Origin: Ardenticatenaceae bacterium
GTDB lineage: Bacteria; Chloroflexota; Anaerolineae; Promineifilales; Promineifilaceae
Length of the DNA: 64,000 bases
Direction of reading: 5' to 3'
Assembly: GCA_020634315.1 (NCBI GenBank)
Contig: JACKBV010000001.1
Coordinates: 62,001-126,000 of the forward strand
Shown: one piece after another, positions 24,775 through 33,600 of the stretch
How positions within the stretch are numbered: the stretch's first letter is position 1
Layout of the letters: every line of letters begins with the position of its first letter
Translations under genes and position numbers: made by a program
Notes under the pieces: generated by a model
What the model was told of the DNA's origin: nothing
What the model saw: the letters and a program-made list of their open reading frames with translations, nothing else
The model's database searches: none

Positions 24775-25158
24775 CTAACTGATTTGGGCTATCATTGCCT
24801 GGAAATCCCAGTAGCCCTCCAATTGGGAAATCAGGCCGTTTTCATTGAGGGTAAAAACATCAATGCCGGCAAAATTAGCAACTTTGCCAGATTTAGCAGT
24901 GGCTGTACAGCGCCAGGAAACGGCAACCCGGTCAGCAGCGACAAAAGGAGCGTCTGGCGTCATCGTAAACGATGACCAGGTACGCTCCATGCCATCCATA
25001 AATTTATGCAGACCAGCGACGCCTTGCAACGGCCGTCCCCCATACGGATCCATTACCAGTGCATCCTCGCTAAAACAAGCCAGGTAAGCGTCGCGGGCCA
25101 TGCTGTTCAACGCCAGAAAATAACGATCAACGGCCGTTTTATCCGTAGAAGAAGCCAT
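24775..25158 (-). CDS. SnoaL/NTF2-like protein
   Basis: A 127-residue cone-fold protein: DRYFLALNSMARDAYLACFSEDALVMDPYGGRPLQGVAGLHKFMDGM is the standard SnoaL/DUF4440-type start, followed by VAVSWRCTATAKSGKVANFAGIDVFTLNENGLISQLEGYWD. Members bind small hydrophobic ligands or act as isomerases; the ligand cannot be told. ATG 25158 is chosen from a GAGG six nt upstream; the frame is open further upstream only because it overlaps the Asp-rich tail of the previous gene. It overlaps that gene's end by 20 nt. Confidence 0.75.
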   Translation of the reverse strand: MASSTDKTAVDRYFLALNSMARDAYLACFSEDALVMDPYGGRPLQGVAGLHKFMDGMERTWSSFTMTPDAPFVAADRVAVSWRCTATAKSGKVANFAGIDVFTLNENGLISQLEGYWDFQAMIAQIS

Positions 25159-25570
25159 CGTCATCCTCGTCGAAATCATCTTCCTCAAAGTCATCGTCGT
25201 CGTCATCTTCGTCGTCGTCGTACTCAAAAGGAAAAGAAAGCCATAGCTGCAACAGTGGCCCTTCATCGACTTCGGTTAAACGCATAGCAATCACATCGGC
25301 CATTTGTGGCAGGCGCATCTCGTCCGGATATTGCAACTTCACCGGCCGGTTTTCACGCCATGCCTGCTGGCAGCGCTCCATGATGTCCTCCCCATTGTTC
25401 GTGCGCAGCTGGCAAAAAACCGCGTCACGGTCATCGGGGCCTTCATAGATGGATTGCAGCCAGTCTTGCGGACTGGGGTGAAAGTCAGGTGTGGGACCTT
25501 CAATGATTGTGATCAATTCAGGTTTTTGTTGTTCCACAATGGTACCATCCAAAAATAAATTTTTAGCCAC
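25139..25570 (-). CDS. Acidic-tailed protein of unknown function
   Basis: A 143-residue protein with GTG start. The first 110 residues look globular (LDGTIVEQQKPELITIIEGP, then QQAWRENRPVKLQYPDEMRLPQMADVIAMRLTEVDEG). The last 30 are almost entirely Asp/Glu with Phe (DDDEDDDDDDFEEDD and on), a tail seen in nucleic-acid mimics, chaperone-binding proteins and RNA polymerase delta-like factors. I do not recognise the family. The tail overlaps the start of the SnoaL-like gene in another frame. Confidence 0.6.
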   Translation of the reverse strand: MAKNLFLDGTIVEQQKPELITIIEGPTPDFHPSPQDWLQSIYEGPDDRDAVFCQLRTNNGEDIMERCQQAWRENRPVKLQYPDEMRLPQMADVIAMRLTEVDEGPLLQLWLSFPFEYDDDEDDDDDDFEEDDFDEDDDGFFYG

Positions 25571-25674
25571 GGTCTATACTACTGATTGTGTGGCAAGTTG
25601 GCAATAATTAAAACGTCATGGGAGAGAGGTCTTAACCAATATTTATGCCAGTGGGCAGCCGGTATTATACACCA

Positions 25675-26847
25675 TCAGGCCAACGCTTGCTCCAGGTCAG
25701 CGATGAGGTCGGCCGCATCTTCCAGGCCAACGGAGAAGCGCACCAGCCCTGGCATGACGCCGCTGGCCGCGATTTCGGCATCGCTTTGCACGGCCGAAAT
25801 CGTACTCGCCGGATGGGTGATGAGTGAGTGAACACCGCCCAGGCTAACCGCCAGGCTAATCAGCTTAACGCGTTGCAGCAGATCATAGCCCGCCTGCCGC
25901 CCGCCTTTCAGGTCAAAGCAGACCATGCCGCTGTAGCCGCCGGACATTTGCCGCTGTGCCAGGTCATATTGAGGATGGGCAGGCAAGCCAGGGTAATAAA
26001 CCTGGCGCACGGCGGGATGGGTTTGCAGGAAATGGGCAACGGCCGTTGCATTTTCGTTATGCTGCTTCATGCGCACGGCAAAAGTTTTCAAGCCTCGTTC
26101 CAACAGCCACGCTTCCATGGGGTGCAGCACACCCCCCAACAACATATGCGTGCGCCACAGCTCGCTGATGCACGCCTGATCACTGACGATCACACCGGCA
26201 ACAACATCGGAATGCCCGGCCAGATATTTGGTGGCGCTGTGCAGCACGATGTCGATGCCTAGCTGCAACGGCCGTTGATTGTACGGCGTGGCAAAGGTGT
26301 TGTCCGTTACCGTGAGCAAATTGTGTGACCGCGCCAGGGCGGCAACGGCCGTTAAATCCGTCAGGCTGAGCGTCGGGTTCGTCGGCGTCTCCGTGTAAAT
26401 GAGGCGTGTGTTGGGCTGAATGGCCGCAGCAAAAGCATCCACATCGGTCTGATCGACAAAAGTCGTCGTGATGCCCAACTGCGGCAGCATCTCATGGAAA
26501 AAGCGGTACGTGGTGGGGTACAGCGATTGCTGCGCCACCAGATGATCGCCCGCGTGCAAATGGCCGAGAATGACGAGGGAAATGGCGGCCATACCAGAGG
26601 CGACAGCCAGGGCCGCCTCGCCTCCTTCTAATTTTGCGACCGTCGCCTCCACCTGTTTCGTGTTTGGGGTGGCGTAACGGCCGTAAAACAACGGATGCGC
26701 CTCGCTCGTCATCGCCGCGGCAATTGCCTCTGGCGAATCGAAGCGGAAGGTAGCGCTTTGGTAAATGGGGGCGGAAACGGCCGTTGTCGGGTTGGCCGCA
26801 TCGCCCGCGTGGATAAGATGCGTCGCTAAGTGGTGTGAATCCGTCAT
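25675..26847 (-). CDS. Cys/Met-metabolism PLP enzyme (trans-sulfuration family)
   Basis: A 390-residue fold-type I PLP enzyme of the cystathionine gamma-synthase / cystathionine gamma-lyase / methionine gamma-lyase group. ATRLIHAG-like start (ATHLIHAGDAANPTTAVSAPIYQSATF), YGRYATPNTKQVEATVAKLEGGEAALAVASGMAA (Tyr and Gly of the PLP phosphate cup), YTETPTNPTLSLTDL, DNTFATPYNQRP, and the Schiff-base Lys in HSATKYLAGHSDVVAG. The substrate (homoserine ester, cystathionine or methionine) is not determined from motifs. Its ATG overlaps the stop of the upstream K+ channel gene (ATGA), so the two are co-translated. Confidence 0.9.
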   Translation of the reverse strand: MTDSHHLATHLIHAGDAANPTTAVSAPIYQSATFRFDSPEAIAAAMTSEAHPLFYGRYATPNTKQVEATVAKLEGGEAALAVASGMAAISLVILGHLHAGDHLVAQQSLYPTTYRFFHEMLPQLGITTTFVDQTDVDAFAAAIQPNTRLIYTETPTNPTLSLTDLTAVAALARSHNLLTVTDNTFATPYNQRPLQLGIDIVLHSATKYLAGHSDVVAGVIVSDQACISELWRTHMLLGGVLHPMEAWLLERGLKTFAVRMKQHNENATAVAHFLQTHPAVRQVYYPGLPAHPQYDLAQRQMSGGYSGMVCFDLKGGRQAGYDLLQRVKLISLAVSLGGVHSLITHPASTISAVQSDAEIAASGVMPGLVRFSVGLEDAADLIADLEQALA

Positions 26848-27857
26848 GATACTCCTCGTGAAGCGGTCAATATTTCTAACTGCGCCAACTGCTCGCGCGT
26901 GCCCAAGACAATCAATTCATCTCCGGCTTGCAGCACAGTGTCGGCATGAGGCGTAATCGTCTTGTTTTCGCCAGCATGAACCAGGGCAACGATGACCACA
27001 CCGGTACGGCGGCGAATGTCCGCCTTGCCCACCGTCTGCCCCACCAACGGCGACCCCGCCGCCACAAACAACTCCTCCACCCATAACTCAACGCCGCCAT
27101 CGAGCGTCACCACGTCGAAAAAGTCGGTGACATGGGGGCGCACAATCACATTTGCCATGTGTCGCCCGCCGATGCGATAGGGCGAGACGACGCGATTCGC
27201 CCCGGCCAGGCGCATCTTGGCCTCGCTCTCTGCCTCCACACTGCGCGTGACGATGAACAAATCAGCGTTGAGCGCCCGTGCCGAAAGCACGATGAATAAG
27301 TTGTGCGAATCGTCGCCGGTGCTGACGATTAAACCCCAGGCGTGGGTGATGCCCGCTTGCTGCAACACATCGTCACGCGTGGCGTCTCCGGCCACGACGG
27401 TCAGCCCGGCTTGTTGTGCCGCCTGCACGCGCTCCGGGTCATTTTCGATGAGTACCACATCGCGACGGCTTTCGCGCAAAGATTCCACGGCGCTCTGACC
27501 GACACGGCCGTATCCACAAACAATCACATGATCTCGCATTCGTCTAATCTCCCGCGCCATGCGCCGCCGCCGCAGTTCGCCGCCGATGCTTGCCGTAAAC
27601 AGCAGCTCGGCAACGGAGCTGAACCCATAAGCCACGCTGCTGACGCCAAACAAGATGAGGACAGCGGTGAAAATGCGACCGGCATCGGATAACGGCCGTA
27701 CCTCGCCAAAGCCAACAGTCGTCAGGGCGATAACCGTCATGTAAAACGCCTCAACCAGGCTCCATCCTTCAATCTGCATGTAGCCGACTGTGCCCAGGAT
27801 GAACAACACCAGGGCCAGCAGTAACAGCGGGAACAAACGGCGGCGAAAACTAACCAT
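26844..27857 (-). CDS. RCK-gated potassium channel (MthK/Kch-like)
   Basis: A 337-residue K+ channel. Two membrane helices (about 8-28 and 70-92) flank a pore loop with selectivity filter TTVGFGE. A TrkA-N Rossmann domain follows (HVIVCGYGRVGQSAVESLRE, with NAD-binding glycines and acidic residue ENDPE), then a TrkA-C domain (GSPLVGQTVGKADIRRRTGVVIVALVHAGENKTITPHADTVLQAGDELIVLGT). It conducts K+ under control of cytosolic ligands. Four-base ATGA overlap with the PLP-enzyme gene. With the two KimA-like transporters at 42-48.7 kb, it makes K+ homeostasis a recurring theme of the window. Confidence 0.9.
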   Translation of the reverse strand: MVSFRRRLFPLLLLALVLFILGTVGYMQIEGWSLVEAFYMTVIALTTVGFGEVRPLSDAGRIFTAVLILFGVSSVAYGFSSVAELLFTASIGGELRRRRMAREIRRMRDHVIVCGYGRVGQSAVESLRESRRDVVLIENDPERVQAAQQAGLTVVAGDATRDDVLQQAGITHAWGLIVSTGDDSHNLFIVLSARALNADLFIVTRSVEAESEAKMRLAGANRVVSPYRIGGRHMANVIVRPHVTDFFDVVTLDGGVELWVEELFVAAGSPLVGQTVGKADIRRRTGVVIVALVHAGENKTITPHADTVLQAGDELIVLGTREQLAQLEILTASRGVS

Positions 27858-27868
27858 CAATCGATCTT

Positions 27869-28837
27869 TTACAGCAGAAAATACCCATCTTGCAAATGCG
27901 CCAGACAGCTCTCAAAATAAGTGCGATATTGTGCTGGCGAGAAATGCAGCACTTCTTCCGGCGTCATCCAGGCGACGGCGGCGATTTCATCCTCGTCGGC
28001 ACGGGCATCGCCGCCCAGCAGGCGAGCGCGAAAGGTGACGCCAACGTTTTTCACCTGATGGCCGTTGGGATAGGTGTGGTGAAACACGGGGGATGAGTAA
28101 ATGCCGAGAATGCGTTCTGGCACGATGTCGAGGCCGGTTTCTTCTTGGGTTTCACGAACGGCCGTATAGGCCACGTTCTCGCCTAAATCGCTGTAACCGG
28201 CCGGGAAAAGCCAACTGCCATTGTCGCTGCGCTGCACCATGAGGATACGGCCGTCTTCTCGCACGATAACCACCGATGCCCCGACAGCGATAAAGCGGTC
28301 GTTGCCGATATAGGGGCGCACGGTGGCGATTTGGTCTTGGGAACGGCCGTTGACAAACGGCGGCGTAAAAGCAGGCAAGCCATCCCCCAGCCCATCGCGC
28401 AGCATGGCCCGATACCAGAGAGGAATCGTTAAATCGGCCGGAGGCGGCCAGCTAAAAAATGCCTGCTCGCGCGTCTCCACGCCATCTACCTGCATATGGC
28501 CGCCATTGACAACCCCGCGCAAACAAACCGTAAACTGCTGCACCTGATCCCCATTAGGATAGGTCACATCAAATTGGGGATGGGTGTAAACGCCAACCAA
28601 GGCCAGCTCACCCACGGTCAGCCCTGTCTCCTCTTGCACTTCGCGCCGCGCACAGGTAACGATGTCCTCTTCAATCTCCATCACGCCGCCCGGCAAACCC
28701 CACACGTCAAAATCAGTTCGCCGCTGCAACAGCACCCGCCCCTGCTCATCGAGCAAGATGACGCTGCTAAAAACCAAAAATATCTTGCGCGATCCGACGC
28801 GCGCACGTATCCATTCCACGTAAGATGTCGTTTCCAT
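27869..28837 (-). CDS. Tandem Nudix hydrolase
   Basis: A 322-residue protein with two complete Nudix domains. The first (residues about 20-155) has the box GVMEIEED...ARREVQEETGL; the second (about 185-315) has GYSDLGENVAYTAVRETQEETGL; both satisfy Gx5Ex7REUxEExGU. Nudix enzymes hydrolyse nucleoside diphosphates linked to another moiety. A likely role is housecleaning or regulatory pyrophosphatase, possibly with one domain specialised. Start METTSYVEW at 28837; the frame extends upstream without a ribosome-binding site. The next gene on the strand (K+ channel) begins 12 nt after its stop. Confidence 0.88.
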   Translation of the reverse strand: METTSYVEWIRARVGSRKIFLVFSSVILLDEQGRVLLQRRTDFDVWGLPGGVMEIEEDIVTCARREVQEETGLTVGELALVGVYTHPQFDVTYPNGDQVQQFTVCLRGVVNGGHMQVDGVETREQAFFSWPPPADLTIPLWYRAMLRDGLGDGLPAFTPPFVNGRSQDQIATVRPYIGNDRFIAVGASVVIVREDGRILMVQRSDNGSWLFPAGYSDLGENVAYTAVRETQEETGLDIVPERILGIYSSPVFHHTYPNGHQVKNVGVTFRARLLGGDARADEDEIAAVAWMTPEEVLHFSPAQYRTYFESCLAHLQDGYFLL

Positions 28838-28983
28838 AAGCCTCATTTTAGCTTCGATCCAGACAAAGTCATCAGCGAGAGCCTCCCGCAGTTGATTATG
28901 CCCGATTTGCCCAGGTCGCAAAAATACACCACAATAACCAGCGACACGTTGTATCAACCAGTACCCAAATCAAGGAGATGATT

Positions 28984-29250
28984 ATGCACACGATTATGTT
29001 ACGCAATAATGTCCGCAAAACCAGCGATGGCAAATCCTCGTTTAGCATCGAAGTGCTAGGAGACAGTCCGGTCAAAGACGACGTAAAAGCTTCGATCAAT
29101 GCGCTGGAGCATCATCCCGCCATCGCTGCGCGTCGTTCCATCATCGACATGCTCACCATCATCGAAAAACACAATTTCCAAATTCGCTACACGGAACGCA
29201 GCGAGAACGAAGACGGGGCAGAAACCTGGCAATTCATTTTGCAAGGGTAA
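28984..29250 (+). CDS. Small conserved-looking protein, unknown function
   Basis: An 88-residue soluble protein. ATG 28984 lies six nt after AAGGAG; an ATG at 28978 is too close to the same site. It reads as alpha/beta (MLRNNVRKTSDGKSSFSIEVLGDSPVKDDV..., IIDMLTIIEKHNFQIRYTERSENEDGAETWQFILQ). No motif, membrane segment or signal is visible. It is divergent from the Nudix gene and followed directly by an intrinsic terminator, so it is transcribed alone. Confidence 0.6.
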   Translation: MHTIMLRNNVRKTSDGKSSFSIEVLGDSPVKDDVKASINALEHHPAIAARRSIIDMLTIIEKHNFQIRYTERSENEDGAETWQFILQG

Positions 29251-29289
29251 TTGCTTATTCGCGCCTGGAACAGCCTTGCGCCATTCTTC

Positions 29290-29331
29290 GCCCGCCGGGA
29301 GTGTGTATCTGATGCACCCGGCGGGTTTTTC
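29290..29331 (+). terminator. Intrinsic terminator
   Basis: CCCGCCGGG (29291-29299) pairs with CCCGGCGGG (29317-29325) followed by TTTTTCTTT. It ends the 28984-29250 transcript before the convergent phosphotransferase gene. Confidence 0.9.
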
Positions 29332-29361
29332 TTTGGAAAAATGAGCCAGCCGTCACGCCCG

Positions 29362-30297
29362 TCAATCACGCCCGCTATCACAATTGCATCCAGCCAGGTC
29401 AAGCGGCCACACGAGCTGCACAATTTCCGCGCCAAATTGATGGCGCAGCGTATAAACCAACATCTGCTGCCGAAACGCATCGTCGATGACCAGGGCGGGA
29501 TCGTAGCTGTGTAACAGTTCACAAAACATGGCTGCGTCTTGGCCGCACAAGCTGTACCAGAGGGCGATCCATTCGTAAGCGGGCACATTGACATCGGCAT
29601 CTGCCCAATCAATGAGGGCGGAGATGCGCCATTGCCCATCCTCTGCCACCAGCAGCAGATGATCTTCGGTGAGGTCGGCGTTGATCAGGCACAAGGGAAA
29701 CGGCCGTTCCCGCCAATCTTGCAGCAATTCCGCCCAGGCCACAAGCGTCGCCTTCGGCACAAAACCCATCTCCTCCAGCTTTGCCAAATTACGCGCCGCA
29801 TACTGTGCCATGCGTGCCTGCCACGCACGCTCATCCACATTAAAAGCCGTCAATCCAGCCACCGGCAGCGCATGTAATTGGCGCAGCAAACCGCCCAATT
29901 CACGCGCCAATGCCCGCCGATTCTGCGGCGCAATCTGCGCAAACACCTCACGAATAGGCTGTCCAGGGCGAAATTCAAGCGCCAGATACGGCCAGTCAAT
30001 ACGGTCGTGAAACACACCAGCCGCCAACAAGCGCGGCAGCTGCGGCCAATCCAGCAAGCGATAAACCGCTAGCTCACGCTGATAATCTTGCCGCACCTGC
30101 GGTGGATACAACTTCACAACAACAGCCTCATCCACCACAAAAACAGCACACGTCCCCGGATATCCGGCGACAACTTCTTGCGCCAGCGCCAGGCCCTGTT
30201 CCTGACAAATTTGGGTAATAACAGGACGCCAAAGGGCGACATCTGTAAATATCTGGCCCCACTCTGACCAGGTTTGCACATCAGGGAGATATGTCAT
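29362..30297 (-). CDS. Aminoglycoside-phosphotransferase-like kinase
   Basis: A 311-residue APH/choline-kinase-superfamily protein. VVKLYPPQVRQDYQRELAVYRLL supplies the ATP-binding Lys and helix-C Glu; YLALEFRPGQPIREV is the hinge. The catalytic loop usually HGDxxxxN reads NADLTEDH, keeping the catalytic Asp but replacing the His and the metal-binding Asn. The metal Asp is present in ALIDWADA. Such relatives phosphorylate small metabolites. Nothing argues for antibiotic resistance. A long CCTCC repeat region lies upstream. Confidence 0.8.
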   Translation of the reverse strand: MTYLPDVQTWSEWGQIFTDVALWRPVITQICQEQGLALAQEVVAGYPGTCAVFVVDEAVVVKLYPPQVRQDYQRELAVYRLLDWPQLPRLLAAGVFHDRIDWPYLALEFRPGQPIREVFAQIAPQNRRALARELGGLLRQLHALPVAGLTAFNVDERAWQARMAQYAARNLAKLEEMGFVPKATLVAWAELLQDWRERPFPLCLINADLTEDHLLLVAEDGQWRISALIDWADADVNVPAYEWIALWYSLCGQDAAMFCELLHSYDPALVIDDAFRQQMLVYTLRHQFGAEIVQLVWPLDLAGCNCDSGRD

Positions 30298-30324
30298 TTG
30301 CTATGCCTGCCTCCTGCATAAATA

Positions 30325-30402
30325 AGCTTCCCGGAGGTTCGTCTCATGTGGCGAGCCTTCCATTGATAACCTCCGAGAGGTTTCTGAACCTCCCGGAGGT
30401 TG
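30325..30402. repeat. CCTCCCGGAGG repeat cluster
   Basis: Three related units in alternating orientation: CTTCCCGGAGGTT (30329-30341), AACCTCCGAGAGGTT (30368-30382) and AACCTCCCGGAGGTT (30387-30401). The spacer 'CGTCTCATGTGGCGAGCCTT' resembles that in the 58.5-kb copies (CGTCTCGTGCGGCGAACCT), so the whole composite element is mobile or duplicated, not only the palindrome. Confidence 0.75.
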
Positions 30403-30412
30403 CTCCTGCGTG

Positions 30413-30470
30413 AATCGGATTGTGAATCCGATAGTCGGATTAGCAATCCGACCTACGGTTTTCATTCATG
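30413..30470. repeat. Dispersed double-hairpin element, copy A
   Basis: CGGATT-GTG-AATCCG followed by GTCGGATT-AGC-AATCCGAC and then CCTACGGTTTTCATTCATG. A near-identical copy is at 58387-58443. Each unit would form two adjacent stem-loops. It sits next to a CCTCC cluster at both places. Confidence 0.75.
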
Positions 30471-30665
30471 TTATTGAGCTTGCGCTCCTGTTTCTTTCTT
30501 ATCATTTCAGTACTTGTGTCCAGCCCATCCCCATCCAATCTTATGCTATTATAAGAAGAATTCGATATTTTCCTCTGGCTTTGCAGACTAAACGGCGACC
30601 ATGAAGTTTCATGTGAAGTAATTAAACAACATACCCGCCGGCTGTGCACAAGGATCACAATTGAG

Positions 30666-33600
30666 ATGAATGATGAACAAGAAACGCAAGCACATCTCAT
30701 GGCTGAACTTGCAGCCATGCGCCAACAAGTTCAGCAGCTAGAAGCGGTGGTGCGGGCACACGAACAAATACGAGAAGCTCTGCAAGAAAACCAAGAAATC
30801 CACCGTATCGTCCTCTCCCATGTCTCTGATGCTGTTTTTGTGACAGATGAAGGAGGCAACTTTACGTATGTCTGCCCCAATATACATATGATATTTGGCT
30901 ATACAGACGTGGAAGTTATTGCCCTGGGAAATGTTTGCGCCTTACTGGGTGACGATTTTCTGGGCTTGACCCACGCTGACGAGACGGGCGAAGTTAAAAA
31001 TATTGAGCATACGGTTATTACAAAATCTGGTGAGCAGCGCGTGCTGCTCATTAATATAAAACGGGTCGCCATTTATCATGGTACGCTGCTGTTCACCTGC
31101 CGCGATATTAGCGAGCGCAAGCAAAGTGAACGGGCGCTGGAAGATCATCGGCAGCACCTGGAGGCGTTGGTCGAGGCGCGGACGCATGATTTGGTTAAAG
31201 CGAATGAACGGCTGTACCAGGAGATCGCAGAACGACAGCTAGCAGAAGCAGCGCTGCGCGAAAGTGAAGAACGGTATCGCACACTTGTTGAGTTTTTACC
31301 TGCGGGGCTGTTGGCGATTAGAAACGGCCGTTACATCTTCAGCAATCCCGCCGGCGCACGCATACTCGGCTACACCAACCCCCAAGACACCATTGGCCTA
31401 CGCGTGATGGACAGCATCGCACCCGATTCCCAAGCCATCGTCAAACAACGCATCCAAAATCTAGACAACGGCCTCAAAAACCCGCCCCACGAAGTAGCAA
31501 TACAACGCCCGGATGGCAGCACACTCCCCATTGAATCCACATCCATCCCGATCATGCTCAATGGGCAAATGTCTGGGTTAATCATCGGACAAGACATCAC
31601 CACACGCAAACAAGCGGAAGCCGCCCTACGAGAATCACGCAGCGAGTTTAACTTACAGCAACAAATCGCAACGACACTGCTCACAACGCCAGAAGAGCAT
31701 GTTTATGAGCAGCTTCTCCAAACCATTCTCGACATTTTCACCAGCGAATATGGATACGTCGGCTACATCGACGACAACGGCGATCTGGTCTTAACCTCTT
31801 TAACCCAAAACACCGGCCATATCCACCAAAACGTAGATAGAAACATCGTTTTCCCCCACGAAAGCTGGAGCGGCATCTGGGGAAAATCTCTCCAAGAAAA
31901 ACGCACCTATTTCAGCAACACCGGGCTGCGCCTGCCCAAAGGTCATGCGCCACTGCACAATGCCATAGCCGTTCCCATTTTGCTCAATGGCACGCTGATT
32001 GGGCAAATCGCCATCGCCAATAAACCAACCAATTTCACAGAACATGACCAGAGCAAACTAGAAACCATCGCTAATTACCTCGCCCCACTGCTGCAAAACA
32101 GATTAGAAAAAGAAAAAAAGGAACAAGAACGCAAGCAAGCAGTGGAAGCAATGCAACGGTCAGAACACATTATGCGTGTGTTAATTGATGCCATCGAAGA
32201 TTCACTCTTCCTAGTTGAAACAGATGGCACCATTGTGATCGCCAACAGCGCACTGGCAACAAGGTTTAATCGGGACCTGGCTTCACTGATTAACAGCAGC
32301 ATCTACGACCTGACACCCCATCATGTCTCGCAAAACCGCCGTGCGTTTGCCCAAAAAGCGATCATTTCTGGCAAACCCGTACACTTTGAAGATAGTCGGG
32401 AAGGTCTCATCATCGCCAATTCCATTTATCCCATTATGGATGCGGAGAACCGTGTCACACAGCTCGCCATTTATGGGCAAGATATTACCGAGCAGCGTCG
32501 GGCGGAAAACGAACTACACGAATCCCTACAAACGGCCGCTGACATTGTCGCTTCTATCCCCTCCGGTCTCTTCATTTACCAATACGAACCACCAGACCGG
32601 CTCATTTTGCTGCGTGGAAACAAAGCCGCAGAACAAATTACCGGTATTAGTCCAGACGAATGGATTGGCAAAGAATTTGATGAGCTGTGGCCGAATGCTC
32701 GTGAAAGCGGCGTAACAGATGTTTTCTTAAGTCCATTTAGGACAGGCAAGCCTTATGAAACGGAAAATTTACAGTATGATGATGAACGGCTTACCGGTGC
32801 CTATCGCATTCGCGCCTTCCTGATGCCCGGCAATCGGCTTGGCGTTGCCTTTGAAGATATTACCAAACACAGACAAATAGAAGTGTCAGAACGTGAACAA
32901 CGTGCTCTGGCGGAAGCGTTGGTAGACACGGCCGAAGCCATCAACCAAACGTTAGACTTTGAAGAAGTGCTCAACCGCATCTTGCAAGTCATTAGCAATA
33001 TCGCGCCCCATGATGGTGCGAATATCATGCTTGTTGACGAAACCACACAAACGATACAGGTTGTGCAGCACTGCAAATGTTATTTGCACAATGGGTTACA
33101 AAACCCACAACTATTTGTCCCCTGGAAATTGAGCGATTTACCCCACCTGCAACAAATTATTGACACAGGCAAACCAATCATCATACGGGATACATACGCC
33201 AACGCGGGTTGGGTACGAGACAAATCGATCAACCCGATTCGCTCTTATCTGGGTACGCCCATTCTTGTCGAGGACAAAGTAATCGGCATTCTCAACCTGG
33301 ACAGTCTCCAGACCGATTTTTTCAAAGACAGCCATAAAGAGCATTTGCGTGCATTTACCAAACTGGCGGCGATTGCCATCCAAAATGCCCGCCTCCATGA
33401 AAATGTGCGACTACAACTGATGCAGCTGCGCGAAGCGCAAACACGCCTGATTCAAAGCGAGAAATTGGCCGCGATTGGCGAATTGGTTGCCGGCGTCGCC
33501 CATGAATTGAACAATCCGCTCACTGGCGTGATCTTGTACGCACAGCTTTTGCAACGACGCAAAGATAAAACGGCGGTTGAGAAGGATATCCAGCAAATTA

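Noticed and set aside
29362..30297. Antibiotic-resistance phosphotransferase
   Set aside because: Only the superfamily fold is supported; the catalytic loop is atypical and no resistance context is present.
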